Shown: piece by piece, positions 33,152-41,941 of the stretch | How positions within the stretch are numbered: the first letter of the stretch is position 1 | How the letters are laid out: each line of letters starts with the position of its first letter | Source: Lentisphaeria bacterium UBA1791 | GTDB taxonomy: Bacteria; Verrucomicrobiota; Lentisphaeria; Victivallales; Victivallaceae | DNA: 64,000 nt | Assembly: GCA_002314455.1 (NCBI GenBank) | Contig: DCFZ01000030.1 | Coordinates: 1-64,000 of the forward strand | Direction of reading: 5' to 3' | The notes under the pieces: model-generated | Database searches by the model: none | What the model was told of the DNA's origin: nothing | What the model saw: only the letters and a program-made list of their open reading frames with translations | Position numbers and translations under genes: made by a program

Positions 33152-33474
33152 TCCGCAGTGCGCGCATTACCCATATCAAGCCGGGCATGCTCGAAGCCTA
33201 CCGCGATGCGCACGACCGCATCCCGCAGGAGGTGGTCGACGCGATGGCGGCGTGCGGTTTTACCGAATTTGAAATCTTTTACGATCCCAAAAGCGGCGCT
33301 CTTTTCAGTTTCGTCGAGTATGAAGACGAAGAAAAGCAAAAGCATCTCGCCGATTATCCCTGCTCGCACGCGTGGTGGAAGCTGATGACGCAATATCTCG
33401 TCTGCAAAAACGAAAACGACGAGCGCGCCGAATCGGCGCCGCTGGAAAGGATCTATTCCTTCCGCAAGAAATGA
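33148..33474 (+). CDS. rhaM: L-rhamnose mutarotase
   Basis: 108 aa. It matches the rhamnose mutarotase (RhaM/YiiL) family: IKPGMLEAYRDAHDRIPQEV, then FEIFYDPKSGALFSFVEYED and the WWKLMTQYLV end. The enzyme interconverts alpha and beta anomers of L-rhamnose. The start ATG at 33148 overlaps the stop of the lectin-like gene. There is no rhamnose isomerase, kinase or aldolase in the window, so the rest of the pathway must be elsewhere, or the enzyme works on sugar from surface glycans. Confidence 0.85.
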   Translation: MIRSARITHIKPGMLEAYRDAHDRIPQEVVDAMAACGFTEFEIFYDPKSGALFSFVEYEDEEKQKHLADYPCSHAWWKLMTQYLVCKNENDERAESAPLERIYSFRKK

Positions 33475-33491
33475 GGGAAAAGGGGATTCCC

Positions 33492-33908
33492 TTACTCGGT
33501 AAAGATTACGCCTTTCATCAAGATGACGTTGCCGTATTGGCGGGTCTCGCCGGTCTGAACGACGGCGTAGGCTTTTTTGGCGAGGTCGTAAAAGGGAAAG
33601 CGTTCGAGCATTTCGGGATCGCGACCGAAAATTTCCTTGCACTCCTCCATATAGGCTTCATCAAGTTTGTCGCCGCTGACCGCCTGCATCATGAAAACGG
33701 GGTTTTTGACGTATTGATCCAGTTCAAAAATCGGCATGATGCCGCGCAAAAGATCGGGAATCTTGAGTCCTGCCGCATCAATGACGCGATCGCAGCAACT
33801 GCGCGCCGGGAAATTCGCGTCGGCGAGGACAATCATTTCGCCGTGCCCCATTTCGCAGAGCACCTTCAACAATTCCGGTGACAACAGCGGGGAAATTCCT
33901 TTCAGCAT
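33492..33908 (-). CDS. RbsD/FucU family mutarotase
   Basis: 138 aa. RbsD/FucU fold: the signature LCEMGHGEMIVLADANFPAR at about residues 17-36, VMIPIFELDQ-type strands and a C-terminal QTGETRQYGNVILMKGVI. The motif layout and length fit L-fucose mutarotase FucU better than RbsD, but the exact sugar is not certain. It converges with the rhamnose mutarotase gene, with 17 nt between the stops, and has its own promoter at 33947-33975. Confidence 0.85.
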   Translation of the reverse strand: MLKGISPLLSPELLKVLCEMGHGEMIVLADANFPARSCCDRVIDAAGLKIPDLLRGIMPIFELDQYVKNPVFMMQAVSGDKLDEAYMEECKEIFGRDPEMLERFPFYDLAKKAYAVVQTGETRQYGNVILMKGVIFTE

Positions 33909-33946
33909 CGTTTGGTCCTTTCCTGTTTTTTATCGAACCCGCATTT

Positions 33947-33975
33947 AATATACTGCCTCATTTCACTTTTGGCAA
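33947..33975 (-). promoter_or_regulatory. Promoter of the FucU-like gene
   Basis: On the minus strand TTGCCA, 17-bp spacer, TATATT, 38 bp before the start codon. Confidence 0.7.
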
Positions 33976-34142
33976 GTGATAGATCTTTCGGCTTTCACGC
34001 CGGTTCACACGGCTTGCCGAAGATCCTGCGGCGCGGACACAAGACTCAAGGCGACAAGGGGACGCAACGTAGTTTAATCCGCGGTCTTGGCGTTGGTATG
34101 ATCGCTCATTTCGCGATCAGCGCCGCGAGACACCCATTTGTA

Positions 34143-34464
34143 TGCCCGACCAACGGGAGGGCTGGTACGTGGAAAGGGGTTCGGGGAAAACCAATCGGGG
34201 GACCGATTGGTTTGCTCCCGATGTGAAAACTGGAGGCGCGAGCCGATTTATTTTTCCGCAGAAAAGCGGGGAAATAAATCGGATCGTGCCGGATCGGTCC
34301 TTCATCACACACAGAACTACACCAGTACAAAATCCCGCTTTAGCGGGTTTGGGAGAGTTAAGAGAGGGCGAAATGAGCCCTCTCTTGTTTTCACCACGCT
34401 ACGAGATCAGATGATGGCAAAAAAAGGGACTGTTGCTTGCCGGTCAAGGTTTTGCAACAGCCCC
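34143..34464 (-). repeat. Multi-hairpin intergenic repeat, copy A (inverted relative to copy B)
   Basis: 322 bp, homologous along its length to 45818-46087 in the opposite orientation. Modules read on the plus strand: CCCGACCAACGGG; a perfect 11-bp hairpin AAACCAATCGG/CCGATTGGTTT (34188-34213); an extra hairpin only in this copy (34243-34282); CCCGC/GCGGG; a GAGAGGGC/GCCCTCTC hairpin; and finally GGGACTGTTGC/GCAACAGCCCC. The last hairpin is the terminator of the leftward gene at 34479. Short frames inside it are not believable genes. Confidence 0.85.
34419..34464 (-). terminator. Terminator of paralog B, formed by repeat copy A
   Basis: On the minus strand GGGGCTGTTGC, 17-nt loop, GCAACAGTCCC, then seven T residues, 15 nt after the stop codon of the gene at 34479. 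The loop is identical to that of copy B. Confidence 0.85.
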
Positions 34465-34478
34465 TTGTTGCGGATGCC

Positions 34479-37193
34479 TTATTGCTTGTCGACCAGGATG
34501 ATCGAGTCGGCTTTGACGTCGGTGAGGACATTGCCGTTGACGCCGCGGATCTTCCAGTTGGCGGGCAACTCGACGGTGACCTTTTTCGCCGGATTCCAGA
34601 AGAAGAGGGCGCCGCCCTTGTCGCTCATCCAGACGGTGCCGAATTCGGTTTCGCGGATGTAGGGCATCCCGACGAGATCGAGGGCTTCGTTGAATTTGGG
34701 GACAAAGGAAAAGACGCGACGCCCGCGTTCGACTTCACCGGGGATGCGGTCGAGGCCGAAAGCGGTGCCCGATACTTCAAAGGCGGGGAAGCACGCGTAC
34801 ATGCCGGTACGGAAAACGTCGAGCGTCAGACCGCCTTTGAGGTCGCAGCCGGGCATCGAGCCGACGAGGACGAATTCCTTGCCGGCGAAGCTCGTGTACA
34901 AGTCGGCGCGGTACCAGTACTCGTCGATCACGAGGGCATTCTGGCCTTCGATGCCGACGCGGCAGTTGTTGTCGTGGAAGAACTTATAGAATTTGATCTG
35001 CGACTTCACGCCGCTGGGGCTTTCGTCGAGCGCGTAGTTGACGACGCCCCCCGCCGCGCCGTCCATGTCGCGGTAGACCCAGCCGACGCCGCCGTCGATC
35101 GCTTTCTTGAGGACGGTGACGTACCAGTCGTAGAATGCGGGATTGTTGACGTCGATGACCGGGTATTTGCTGAAGTACTGGAGGATCTTGCCTTTTTCGT
35201 CGCGGACGAACCATTCGGGATGGTTGTTGATGATCCAGCCGCCGTTGCCCTGAACGTAGCTGCCGGCCGTCCAGATGTGCGACTTGGCGCCGTTTTCGGC
35301 GATGGTCTCGTAGACTGCCATATTGTTGTCATCGGCGATTTTGTCGATCGGGCTTTCAGGATTCGGCGGGTAGATGAAGCGGTAACCCGCTTTCGCCGCG
35401 CTCTGGATGACGAATTCCTTTTCCTCCGGCTTGAGCTGATAGCCGTATTCGGCGATCGGGTAGCCGGGGAGTTCTTTCAAGCCCGCTTCGGTGCGGAGCA
35501 GATGGCGCATATATTGATACATCGCCAGATAATCGTTGTGGCTGCGTTCGGCGCCGTCGCCGAGCCAGTGCCAGTAATAGTGGGTCGCGACGGGGGCTTT
35601 CACTCTGCCGAAGCCCACGCCGTGTTTCGTCGTGATGGTCGCCGCGCCCTTGTCGCGGAAAATGTGCATGCCGGTCGATTCGTAGTGCGAGCGATGGGCG
35701 ATGTAAAGCGCATCTTTACAGGCGATCATCTCAAAGGGCTGACCGCCGTAGTGGAGGGTGTCGCCCTTGGTTTTGCCGGTCATATCAAAGGCGGTGTAGC
35801 CGCGGGGCGACTGATAGCAGTCGTTGCGGTGAGCGTAAAGGGGATCGTCGAGATCGAGGTCGAGCGAGAATTGCACGCTGCTGATGAGCAACGGGCACTT
35901 TTTGACTTCGACGCGGTTGCCGATACCGGCAAAGGTCCTGCCGTCGAGGTCGAATTTGCCCGCCTTGAAGAACCATTGCATTTCGCTGTCTTGCGTGGCG
36001 TAGGTCAAAACCGCTTCGTTGCCCTTGACCGTGATGCCGTCAAAATGCCACTTGATGTCGGCGGCGTGGAGGTCTTCCTTGACGTCGACCGCTTCGGCGG
36101 TTGCGGAATCGAAAACCTTCTGCTTTTTGGAGTAGCCGATCTTGGGCAATTCGTATTTTTTGATCGCGGCCTTGTCTTTGCCGGGCCAGGTGACGGAAAC
36201 GCTGCCGTCGGAAGCGACGTCAAGTTTCATGCCGTTGGCGAAAACGACCTGATTGCCGTTGACTTGGATCGCGCCGGATTCATCGGTGATGCCGAGTTTG
36301 GGGGCGATGAGCGAAGCGGAGGTCTCGCCGATTTCCTGACGCGCGGGGATGGCTTCCAGCTTGGCGATGTATTTTTCCGGCTTCACCTTGGTCTGCGCGC
36401 TGTCGCCGACGACGGCGATGAAAAAGGCGGTGTGATACGCCCAGTTTTCATAGGCGCGGATCTGACGGGGCATCGCCATTTCGACGTTGAAATAAGTGAC
36501 CGTGCCTTTGCCGATATTGATACGGCTGACGAAAGGCGAGATCGGGTTGCCCTTTTCGTCCTGGATCATGCTGAGCACTTCGGCTTCCGGCTTGGCGACG
36601 GATTCGCGATAACTGCCGTAGACCGGGAACTTTTCTGGGATGCAGGCGAAAGTTTCGCTTTTCGGACGGTTGGCGAAAAATGCTTCGTCGTCGGAAATCG
36701 GGGCGATGTCGCCGAGCGCGACGGGGAGCAATTCGTCAATGATGCCCGCCGGGAAAGAGCGCGTGACGAGCAAGTTGCCGCCGTTTTCGAGATAGGCTTT
36801 CAACTGCGCGATGCGTTCCGGCGTGAAAATCTTTTCGTAATTCTTTTCGGGGATGTAGTGAAAGACGAGCAATTTCGGGGGCGCGCTGGCGAGCGTCTTG
36901 AACGCGGGGGTGAAACCGTCGAACGCCTGGGGTTCTTTCTTGTCGGTCACGTGCGCTTTGATCGTCGCGCCGCCGAAGCCGTCCAGATAGACGCTGTTGT
37001 AGTTGCGCACGCGGAATCCGGCGCCGCTGATGGTCGAGGAAACGCCGTCGCCCTGCCACGGACGACCGCCGTTAAAGAGCAGCACGCGCGGCCCGGATTT
37101 GCCTTTCCATTCCGGCTGCTTGGGTTTTCCGCCATCGGCAAAAAGCGCGACGGCAACGGACAATGCCAGCATCGTCAAAAATTTTTTCTGCAT
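34479..37193 (-). CDS. Exported ThuA-like/TIM-barrel enzyme-like protein, paralog B
   Basis: 904 aa, exactly the length of paralog A. The ATG at 37193 (MQKKFLTMLALSVAVALFAD, a signal peptide) has AAAGGAGC upstream, so I use it rather than a longer frame to 37265. The same blocks are seen: RVLLFNGGRPWQGDGVSSTI, KAYLENGGNLLVTRSF, YRDMDGAAGGVVNYALDESP, and RVGIEGQNALVIDEYWYRAD. It ends with GVNGNVLTDVKADSIILVDK. The candidate acidic residues of paralog A are conserved. It is the last gene of the leftward cluster that starts at 42997, although it has its own promoter. Secreted glycan-active enzyme, family unnamed. Confidence 0.7.
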   Translation of the reverse strand: MQKKFLTMLALSVAVALFADGGKPKQPEWKGKSGPRVLLFNGGRPWQGDGVSSTISGAGFRVRNYNSVYLDGFGGATIKAHVTDKKEPQAFDGFTPAFKTLASAPPKLLVFHYIPEKNYEKIFTPERIAQLKAYLENGGNLLVTRSFPAGIIDELLPVALGDIAPISDDEAFFANRPKSETFACIPEKFPVYGSYRESVAKPEAEVLSMIQDEKGNPISPFVSRINIGKGTVTYFNVEMAMPRQIRAYENWAYHTAFFIAVVGDSAQTKVKPEKYIAKLEAIPARQEIGETSASLIAPKLGITDESGAIQVNGNQVVFANGMKLDVASDGSVSVTWPGKDKAAIKKYELPKIGYSKKQKVFDSATAEAVDVKEDLHAADIKWHFDGITVKGNEAVLTYATQDSEMQWFFKAGKFDLDGRTFAGIGNRVEVKKCPLLISSVQFSLDLDLDDPLYAHRNDCYQSPRGYTAFDMTGKTKGDTLHYGGQPFEMIACKDALYIAHRSHYESTGMHIFRDKGAATITTKHGVGFGRVKAPVATHYYWHWLGDGAERSHNDYLAMYQYMRHLLRTEAGLKELPGYPIAEYGYQLKPEEKEFVIQSAAKAGYRFIYPPNPESPIDKIADDNNMAVYETIAENGAKSHIWTAGSYVQGNGGWIINNHPEWFVRDEKGKILQYFSKYPVIDVNNPAFYDWYVTVLKKAIDGGVGWVYRDMDGAAGGVVNYALDESPSGVKSQIKFYKFFHDNNCRVGIEGQNALVIDEYWYRADLYTSFAGKEFVLVGSMPGCDLKGGLTLDVFRTGMYACFPAFEVSGTAFGLDRIPGEVERGRRVFSFVPKFNEALDLVGMPYIRETEFGTVWMSDKGGALFFWNPAKKVTVELPANWKIRGVNGNVLTDVKADSIILVDKQ

Positions 37194-37223
37194 AAAAGCT
37201 CCTTTTTTTGAGTGGACGCTTGA

Positions 37224-37252
37224 AATATACCGCCGCGCCGCTCTTTTTGCAA
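37224..37252 (-). promoter_or_regulatory. Promoter of paralog B
   Basis: On the minus strand TTGCAA, 17-bp spacer, TATATT, 30 bp before the ATG. Confidence 0.75.
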
Positions 37253-37261
37253 GCAGTGAAA

Positions 37262-37292
37262 ACAAAAAAGGGGGCGTAAACCGCCCCCCCCT
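37262..37292 (-). terminator. Terminator after the 168-aa sugar-binding-like gene
   Basis: On the minus strand a GGGGGCG/CGCCCCC stem with a short loop runs into TTTTTTG, just past the stop at 37303. It separates this gene from the promoter of paralog B. Confidence 0.75.
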
Positions 37293-37302
37293 TTGCCGGA
37301 AT

Positions 37303-37809
37303 TTACTCGGCGCTCTCGATTTCCTCGATTTCCTCCAATTCCGCGTTGTCGTTGGAGGGAACGAAATTGGGGTTGTCGCTCAACACGAGGCAGTCGATGC
37401 GTCCGTATTGCGAGAGGGCGATGATCTCGACTTTGATCGGCTTGCTGGCGTCTTCGACCTTGAGGGGGAGCAACGCCTTTTTCCAATGCTTTCTCGGCTT
37501 GGTGTAATCCTTGACTTTTTCGTCGCCGTACTTGCCGAAGGAAGCGCCGTTGATCTTGAGCTGCAGTTTTCGCCAGTTTTCATTGTTGGTGTCGGTGCGC
37601 ACCCAGACGGCATACTGCCCTTGGGGGAGTATGTAAGTGCCGGTGAGTTTGATGTTTTTCGCGTTGGATTCGCGCATCTTGCCCTGCGTGCCGGAGCAAT
37701 GGGTGAGCCAGCCTTCGCCGACTTCTTCCATCGCCGTCGCTTCGATGCGGAATTCCGCCGCGCCGCAGAGCGCCGCGCCCATCGCCAATGCCATCAACAT
37801 TTTCTTCAT
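37303..37809 (-). CDS. Exported beta-sandwich (CBM-like) protein
   Basis: 168 aa with a signal peptide (MKKMLMALAMGAALCGAAEF). The mature part resembles the N-terminal ~130 residues of the 1056-aa paralog C: both share FRIEATAMEE/FLAEFESFDC starts, the core GQYAVWVRTDTNNENWRKLQ / GDYYVWVRAWAANDVFRKAT, and an end with ALSQYGRIDCLVLS / AISQSEYTRFDALIL. This is the pattern of galactose-binding-like carbohydrate modules. It ends in an acidic tail (LEEIEEIESAE). It sits between the glycosidase-like gene and paralog B in one leftward cluster, so it may help target the enzymes. Confidence 0.7.
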   Translation of the reverse strand: MKKMLMALAMGAALCGAAEFRIEATAMEEVGEGWLTHCSGTQGKMRESNAKNIKLTGTYILPQGQYAVWVRTDTNNENWRKLQLKINGASFGKYGDEKVKDYTKPRKHWKKALLPLKVEDASKPIKVEIIALSQYGRIDCLVLSDNPNFVPSNDNAELEEIEEIESAE

Positions 37810-37825
37810 TTTTCAATCCTTTCTG

Positions 37826-40800
37826 TTATTTGCGGAGCGTTGCCGCGAGGCAGTTCAAGATGACCTCGTTGGCGACGGCCTCCAGTGATAAGGTTTTCAG
37901 TTCTTTTTGGGGATCAAGTTCAATCTTTTGGATCATGCCGTGCGTACCCGCGCTGAAATAGAGCGTTTCATTCTGCGTCTGAAACGCCCCGACGAGGAAG
38001 TCGTCGAAATTAAAGGGCGGGCGAAGTTCGACGACGCGGATGCTTTGGTCGGCGTAGACGATTGTGATTTTCGCGTTGACGACGCCGCTTTGCATCGCGT
38101 GCGTCGTGCCGCAAAGGAGCAAGTCAAGTTCGCGCGCCTTGCCGGTAAGCGGGATCTCGATCTTCGTCGGGAAGTTTTCCCAGAGCGAGACGGTGACCGC
38201 GTTGTTGCCGGTTTCGGGCGTCGCGAAGTCGATGCCGGATGGCGTCGTCAACTTGCCGTGCGCGTTGCGCAAAAGCGCGTCGTCAACGACTAACGCGTTG
38301 TGCCCGAAGTGGTTCCATTCCCACGCGTACCGCCCGTTGAGCCGCATTCCGATCGAATAAGTCTGCGGCCGCGGCGACGTGAATTTCTGGTCGTGGATCG
38401 TCGTGAGCGACGCGTTGAAGTAGGGGGCAAGATCGACCATTTGACTTTCAGTAAACGGCGCAACGACTTTTTTCTCAACGATTTGCCTGATGTCAAGCGC
38501 AAGCGGCAGAAAACACGCGACGCTGCCGTTTGAAACCTTGACGAGCAAGTCGTTCTGCCCCGTCTTGTCGGCGACCTTGACGGTGGAATCGCCGATGCGT
38601 ACAAGGGCGTTGCTCCAGTCGATGATCTCCTCGATCGCGCCGCCCGAAACGGCGATGTCGTGCACATTGCCGGCGTAAGTTGTGATTTTGCTTTGCGCCA
38701 ATTTTGGGTATTCGACGGGGCGGTAGTAGACTTTGACGTCGGCTTTTGCCGCGTCGACCGAAAATTCCGCGAACGCCTTGCCGATGCCGGGGACGATCGC
38801 GTATGGAATTTGCGCGCCGTTGACGAAAATCTGGTCGACTTCGGCATAGCGCAACGGCAGCCGGATGCGTTTTTCCGCCCCCGCTTGCGCGGCAAAGACG
38901 AAGTTGTCAACCAATTTTTCGCGGTGAAGCGAAACGCTCGCCGAGGGCAGTTCCAGATGCGCATCGCGCCAATCATCCGGCAGTTGCGGCGTAAAGCGGA
39001 CTTCCCCCTTGACAAGATCGATGCGCACGCCCCACAACCCCTCGATCAACAGCCGCAAATAGGTGCTCGAAACGTCGGTGAAGTCGATGTCGCCGTCGTC
39101 GGTGCCGCCCTGCGCCGAAAGGACGTGGGTGATCGAGCCGCAGTAAGGCGAAAGATCGAAAGCGTCCGCGAACGCGCGGAGGATCTCATGCGCTTTTTCC
39201 GCTTGCCCGTTTTGGAAATAACAGAGGGCGAGCGCGGCGTTTTCCGCCGGGAAAAGTCCGCAGGTCGAGTATTTCTTGGGTTGCCAGTTGCTCGAGTAAA
39301 AGAGTTTGCCCTTGCGGAGCAACGTCGTTTCCTGCGGGATCGCCGTTTCCGCGTAGCGCAGCTGGCGGTAGTTCTGGAAAAAGTCGACGTTGCCGCAGTC
39401 GCCGGCGAGGTAGATCGTCGAAAGTTCCGGCATCGCGTGGACGAGCTTGTTGCCGAGCGTGTCGACCGATTCGGCGACGACGCCGGATTTTTCCTGCCAC
39501 AACACCTTTTGAAACGCCGCCTGAATTTTATTCGCGCGGGCTTCGAGGCGACTCACGTCCTTGCCGAGCAGTTTGCCGATGCGCGCCGTGCGCACGTTGG
39601 CGCTGTAGTTGTAACTGCTTGCTTGGGCGCACTTTGCCCCATTGTAGCTGTGCCCGTCGCTAATCCACGTATTGAGGAAGTTCTGATACAGACCGTTTCC
39701 ATCGGGAGCGAGAATGCGTTCCTCCCAGTCGAGCACTTCGACGAGGCGGTCGTAGATTTCCGCCGCCGTTTCGAGATCGCGCGTTGTTTCCAAATAATAG
39801 AGCGTCATGTCGACGGCGACTTCCTGCATGTCGTAGATGTCATCGCGATGGAGCAGCGCGGTGAGGTGACCGCTCGAATTCTGCAGATGACTGTACTGCG
39901 TGCCCTCGTGGTCGAGGTCGGGGCGATCGGCGCCGTCCCACCACACCTTTTCCTCGCCCGCGGCGCGGGTGATCGTGTTGAAGTGGCTTATGATCGCCGA
40001 CTTGACGCGTTCTTTCCAACCGAGGAGCGCGGGCGCGTACCAGCCGCGCCAGCCGAGGAAAGGCGCGTGGTAGCCGGTCGCGCCGTGGTAAAAGGTCTTG
40101 CCGTGAAACGAGGCGTCGAGCGCGATCGAAACGTCTTTGACGCTGTCGTTGAGCGTTTCATCGGGCGTCGCAAAGGTGACGGCGGCATACTTTTTCCGGA
40201 TCTCGCCGCGGATCTTTTGACCGATTTCCTTGTCGTTTAAATACTTGTCGACGGTTTCCTGCGTCGCGTTGCGGAGGACGACGAGCTTGCCGGTAAAGGT
40301 TTGTTGCGGCAGAATTTCGCGGACAATCTTGACGATTTCGGCGTCTTCCTGATGTTTGGTGAGAAACATCGACGGATATTTTTCGAGCATGGCGGCGGCG
40401 GAGTCGGTCGAAAATTCGGCGTCGAAGTCGCTCGCAATCGTCATTGTCACTTCCTTGGGGCCCGTGATCGTCGCGATGTTTTTGCCGACCTTCGCGCAGT
40501 TGCCGGCGCAATCGCCGAGACAGAGTTCGCGCCCCGGCGAAACGTGGTACTCAAAGCGGCCGAAAAAGGGCGTGATGCCGCCGAAGCCGGCGCAAAAGAG
40601 CATCCGCTGACCGGTCGTGATCTCGTATGTGACGAGAAAGCCGTCGTCCTGCTGCAGCGGATAGACGTCCATTTTGACGCGCAAACTGGAGCACCACGAG
40701 GAAAGCTGGGTCAATTCGTAGCTCATATAGCCGTGACGCCACGTCGAAACGACGTCGCAGCTCTCGTGGAACCACTGCGAAAAGAGATCGTGCGGCCCCG

Positions 40801-41026
40801 CTTCGACGTGGCCCGGCGTCAGCGCGATGCCGGACATCAGAATGCCCTGCTTCGCCTGATAGCACCAGGTGTCCTTGGTGTAGTCGCTCTCAGCGCCCAT
40901 AAAGAGCGGCGTGTCGCCGGCGAAGGTGAAAAAACGCCCTTCGCTGTCGTCGTGGCTGTGCCCGCCGTAGAGGACGCGGTTGTAATGCTCGTAAGAGCCG
41001 AAACGGCGATGCCGGTCAAGTTGCAT
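37826..41026 (-). CDS. Large glycosidase-like protein (DUF4450/six-hairpin type)
   Basis: 1066 aa, no signal peptide (starts MQLDRHRRFGSYEHYNRVLY). The centre (about residues 310-690) looks like an (alpha/alpha)6 barrel (TGYHAPFLGWRGWYAPALLG; LYQNFLNTWISDGHSYNGAK; STYLRLLIEGLWGVRIDLVK), flanked by beta domains. Overall layout resembles DUF4450 and related glucan- or rhamnoside-active families in Bacteroidetes polysaccharide loci. It probably acts on oligosaccharides in the cytoplasm or periplasm. Catalytic residues are not assigned. It starts 12 nt after the amidohydrolase gene, and the 168-aa protein follows 16 nt later. Confidence 0.6.
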   Translation of the reverse strand: MQLDRHRRFGSYEHYNRVLYGGHSHDDSEGRFFTFAGDTPLFMGAESDYTKDTWCYQAKQGILMSGIALTPGHVEAGPHDLFSQWFHESCDVVSTWRHGYMSYELTQLSSWCSSLRVKMDVYPLQQDDGFLVTYEITTGQRMLFCAGFGGITPFFGRFEYHVSPGRELCLGDCAGNCAKVGKNIATITGPKEVTMTIASDFDAEFSTDSAAAMLEKYPSMFLTKHQEDAEIVKIVREILPQQTFTGKLVVLRNATQETVDKYLNDKEIGQKIRGEIRKKYAAVTFATPDETLNDSVKDVSIALDASFHGKTFYHGATGYHAPFLGWRGWYAPALLGWKERVKSAIISHFNTITRAAGEEKVWWDGADRPDLDHEGTQYSHLQNSSGHLTALLHRDDIYDMQEVAVDMTLYYLETTRDLETAAEIYDRLVEVLDWEERILAPDGNGLYQNFLNTWISDGHSYNGAKCAQASSYNYSANVRTARIGKLLGKDVSRLEARANKIQAAFQKVLWQEKSGVVAESVDTLGNKLVHAMPELSTIYLAGDCGNVDFFQNYRQLRYAETAIPQETTLLRKGKLFYSSNWQPKKYSTCGLFPAENAALALCYFQNGQAEKAHEILRAFADAFDLSPYCGSITHVLSAQGGTDDGDIDFTDVSSTYLRLLIEGLWGVRIDLVKGEVRFTPQLPDDWRDAHLELPSASVSLHREKLVDNFVFAAQAGAEKRIRLPLRYAEVDQIFVNGAQIPYAIVPGIGKAFAEFSVDAAKADVKVYYRPVEYPKLAQSKITTYAGNVHDIAVSGGAIEEIIDWSNALVRIGDSTVKVADKTGQNDLLVKVSNGSVACFLPLALDIRQIVEKKVVAPFTESQMVDLAPYFNASLTTIHDQKFTSPRPQTYSIGMRLNGRYAWEWNHFGHNALVVDDALLRNAHGKLTTPSGIDFATPETGNNAVTVSLWENFPTKIEIPLTGKARELDLLLCGTTHAMQSGVVNAKITIVYADQSIRVVELRPPFNFDDFLVGAFQTQNETLYFSAGTHGMIQKIELDPQKELKTLSLEAVANEVILNCLAATLRK

Positions 41027-41038
41027 TTTATTGCCCCT

Positions 41039-41932
41039 TTACAGTTGGAAAAATTTGATCGCGTTTTCGCGGGCGATCTTTTGGAAGACGGTTTCGGAAA
41101 TGCGTTTTTCCTCGCGCCACTTGAGGAGGATTTCCATCGTGCCGAATTTCTGCCCGATGCCGCAGAAGTCGGTGCCGAAAAAGAGGCGATCCTGAAATTC
41201 GGTAAGGAAGTTCGCGCAGTAATCGGGATCGGCTTCAAAGATCGCCGCCGCGTCGGAAAGTTCGCCGAGCAAATTGCCGTAGGTGCGGAAAAGTTTCGGC
41301 ACGACGCCCTCTTCCTGGATCTTGCCGATCGACATCGGCGAAAAGACGTAGTCGGCGTTGTCGTTGAAAATCGGCTTGCGCTGGGCGGGCGTCGCCAGTT
41401 TCGCGAGTTCCGACCAGAAGATCGGGCCGTGGGCGAAAACGGTCAGTTTCGGGAATTTCACCAGCACGCGTTCGTACATCGGAATCCCCGGCAGGTCGAA
41501 AAGGCCGAAGTCGCCGCCGATGCGGTCGGAACCATCCCACGTGACGGGCAATCCCACCTTTTCGGCACAGCGGAAAAGATTTTGCACGCGCTCGTCGTCG
41601 GTGCGCAAATTGGGCATGATCTCGCCGACGCCGCGACAGCCTTTGTCTTTGTAATAGGCGAGCACGCGGTCGAGCGGCGCGTGGCAGGAATCGGAAAGCG
41701 CGCGCGGATCGACGTTGCAAAAGGGGATGATGCGGTCGGGGTGTTTTTCCGCCATTTCGAGGATGTCTTCATTTGCCTGCGGCAGATAGATTTCGCTGTT
41801 GACGATGGGGAGCAAACATCCCTTTTCGATGCCGCACTCATCGTAGCGCGCGAGCAATTCGTCGCAGTTGGGGAAGCGGACGACGAAAGGATTGGGGATC
41901 CGGAAGGCGTGGGCGTGGATGTCGATAAACAT
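41039..41932 (-). CDS. Amidohydrolase family protein (PF04909-like)
   Basis: 297 aa. TIM-barrel amidohydrolase: N-terminal HxH (DIHAHAF, residues 4-10), a KGCRGVGEIMPN strand, VFAHGPIFWSEL with a further His, and GTDFCGIG with the late Asp (about residue 268). GAGGAG precedes the ATG. Such enzymes hydrolyse or decarboxylate small lactones and carboxylic acids; in sugar loci they often open sugar lactones. It is co-oriented with and only 9 nt after the regulator gene, so regulation and catabolism are linked. Confidence 0.8.
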   Translation of the reverse strand: MFIDIHAHAFRIPNPFVVRFPNCDELLARYDECGIEKGCLLPIVNSEIYLPQANEDILEMAEKHPDRIIPFCNVDPRALSDSCHAPLDRVLAYYKDKGCRGVGEIMPNLRTDDERVQNLFRCAEKVGLPVTWDGSDRIGGDFGLFDLPGIPMYERVLVKFPKLTVFAHGPIFWSELAKLATPAQRKPIFNDNADYVFSPMSIGKIQEEGVVPKLFRTYGNLLGELSDAAAIFEADPDYCANFLTEFQDRLFFGTDFCGIGQKFGTMEILLKWREEKRISETVFQKIARENAIKFFQL

Positions 41933-41941
41933 TTTTTCTCC

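Noticed and set aside
34142..34414. Short frames inside repeat copies A and B as small proteins
   Set aside because: They read through hairpin modules and differ in frame between the two copies; the conserved feature is the DNA/RNA structure, not the peptide.
34437..37211. A 924-codon plus-strand open frame opposite paralog B, and a similar one at 27405-29663 opposite paralog A
   Set aside because: Same reason: both mirror real genes, and they resemble each other only because the true genes are homologous.
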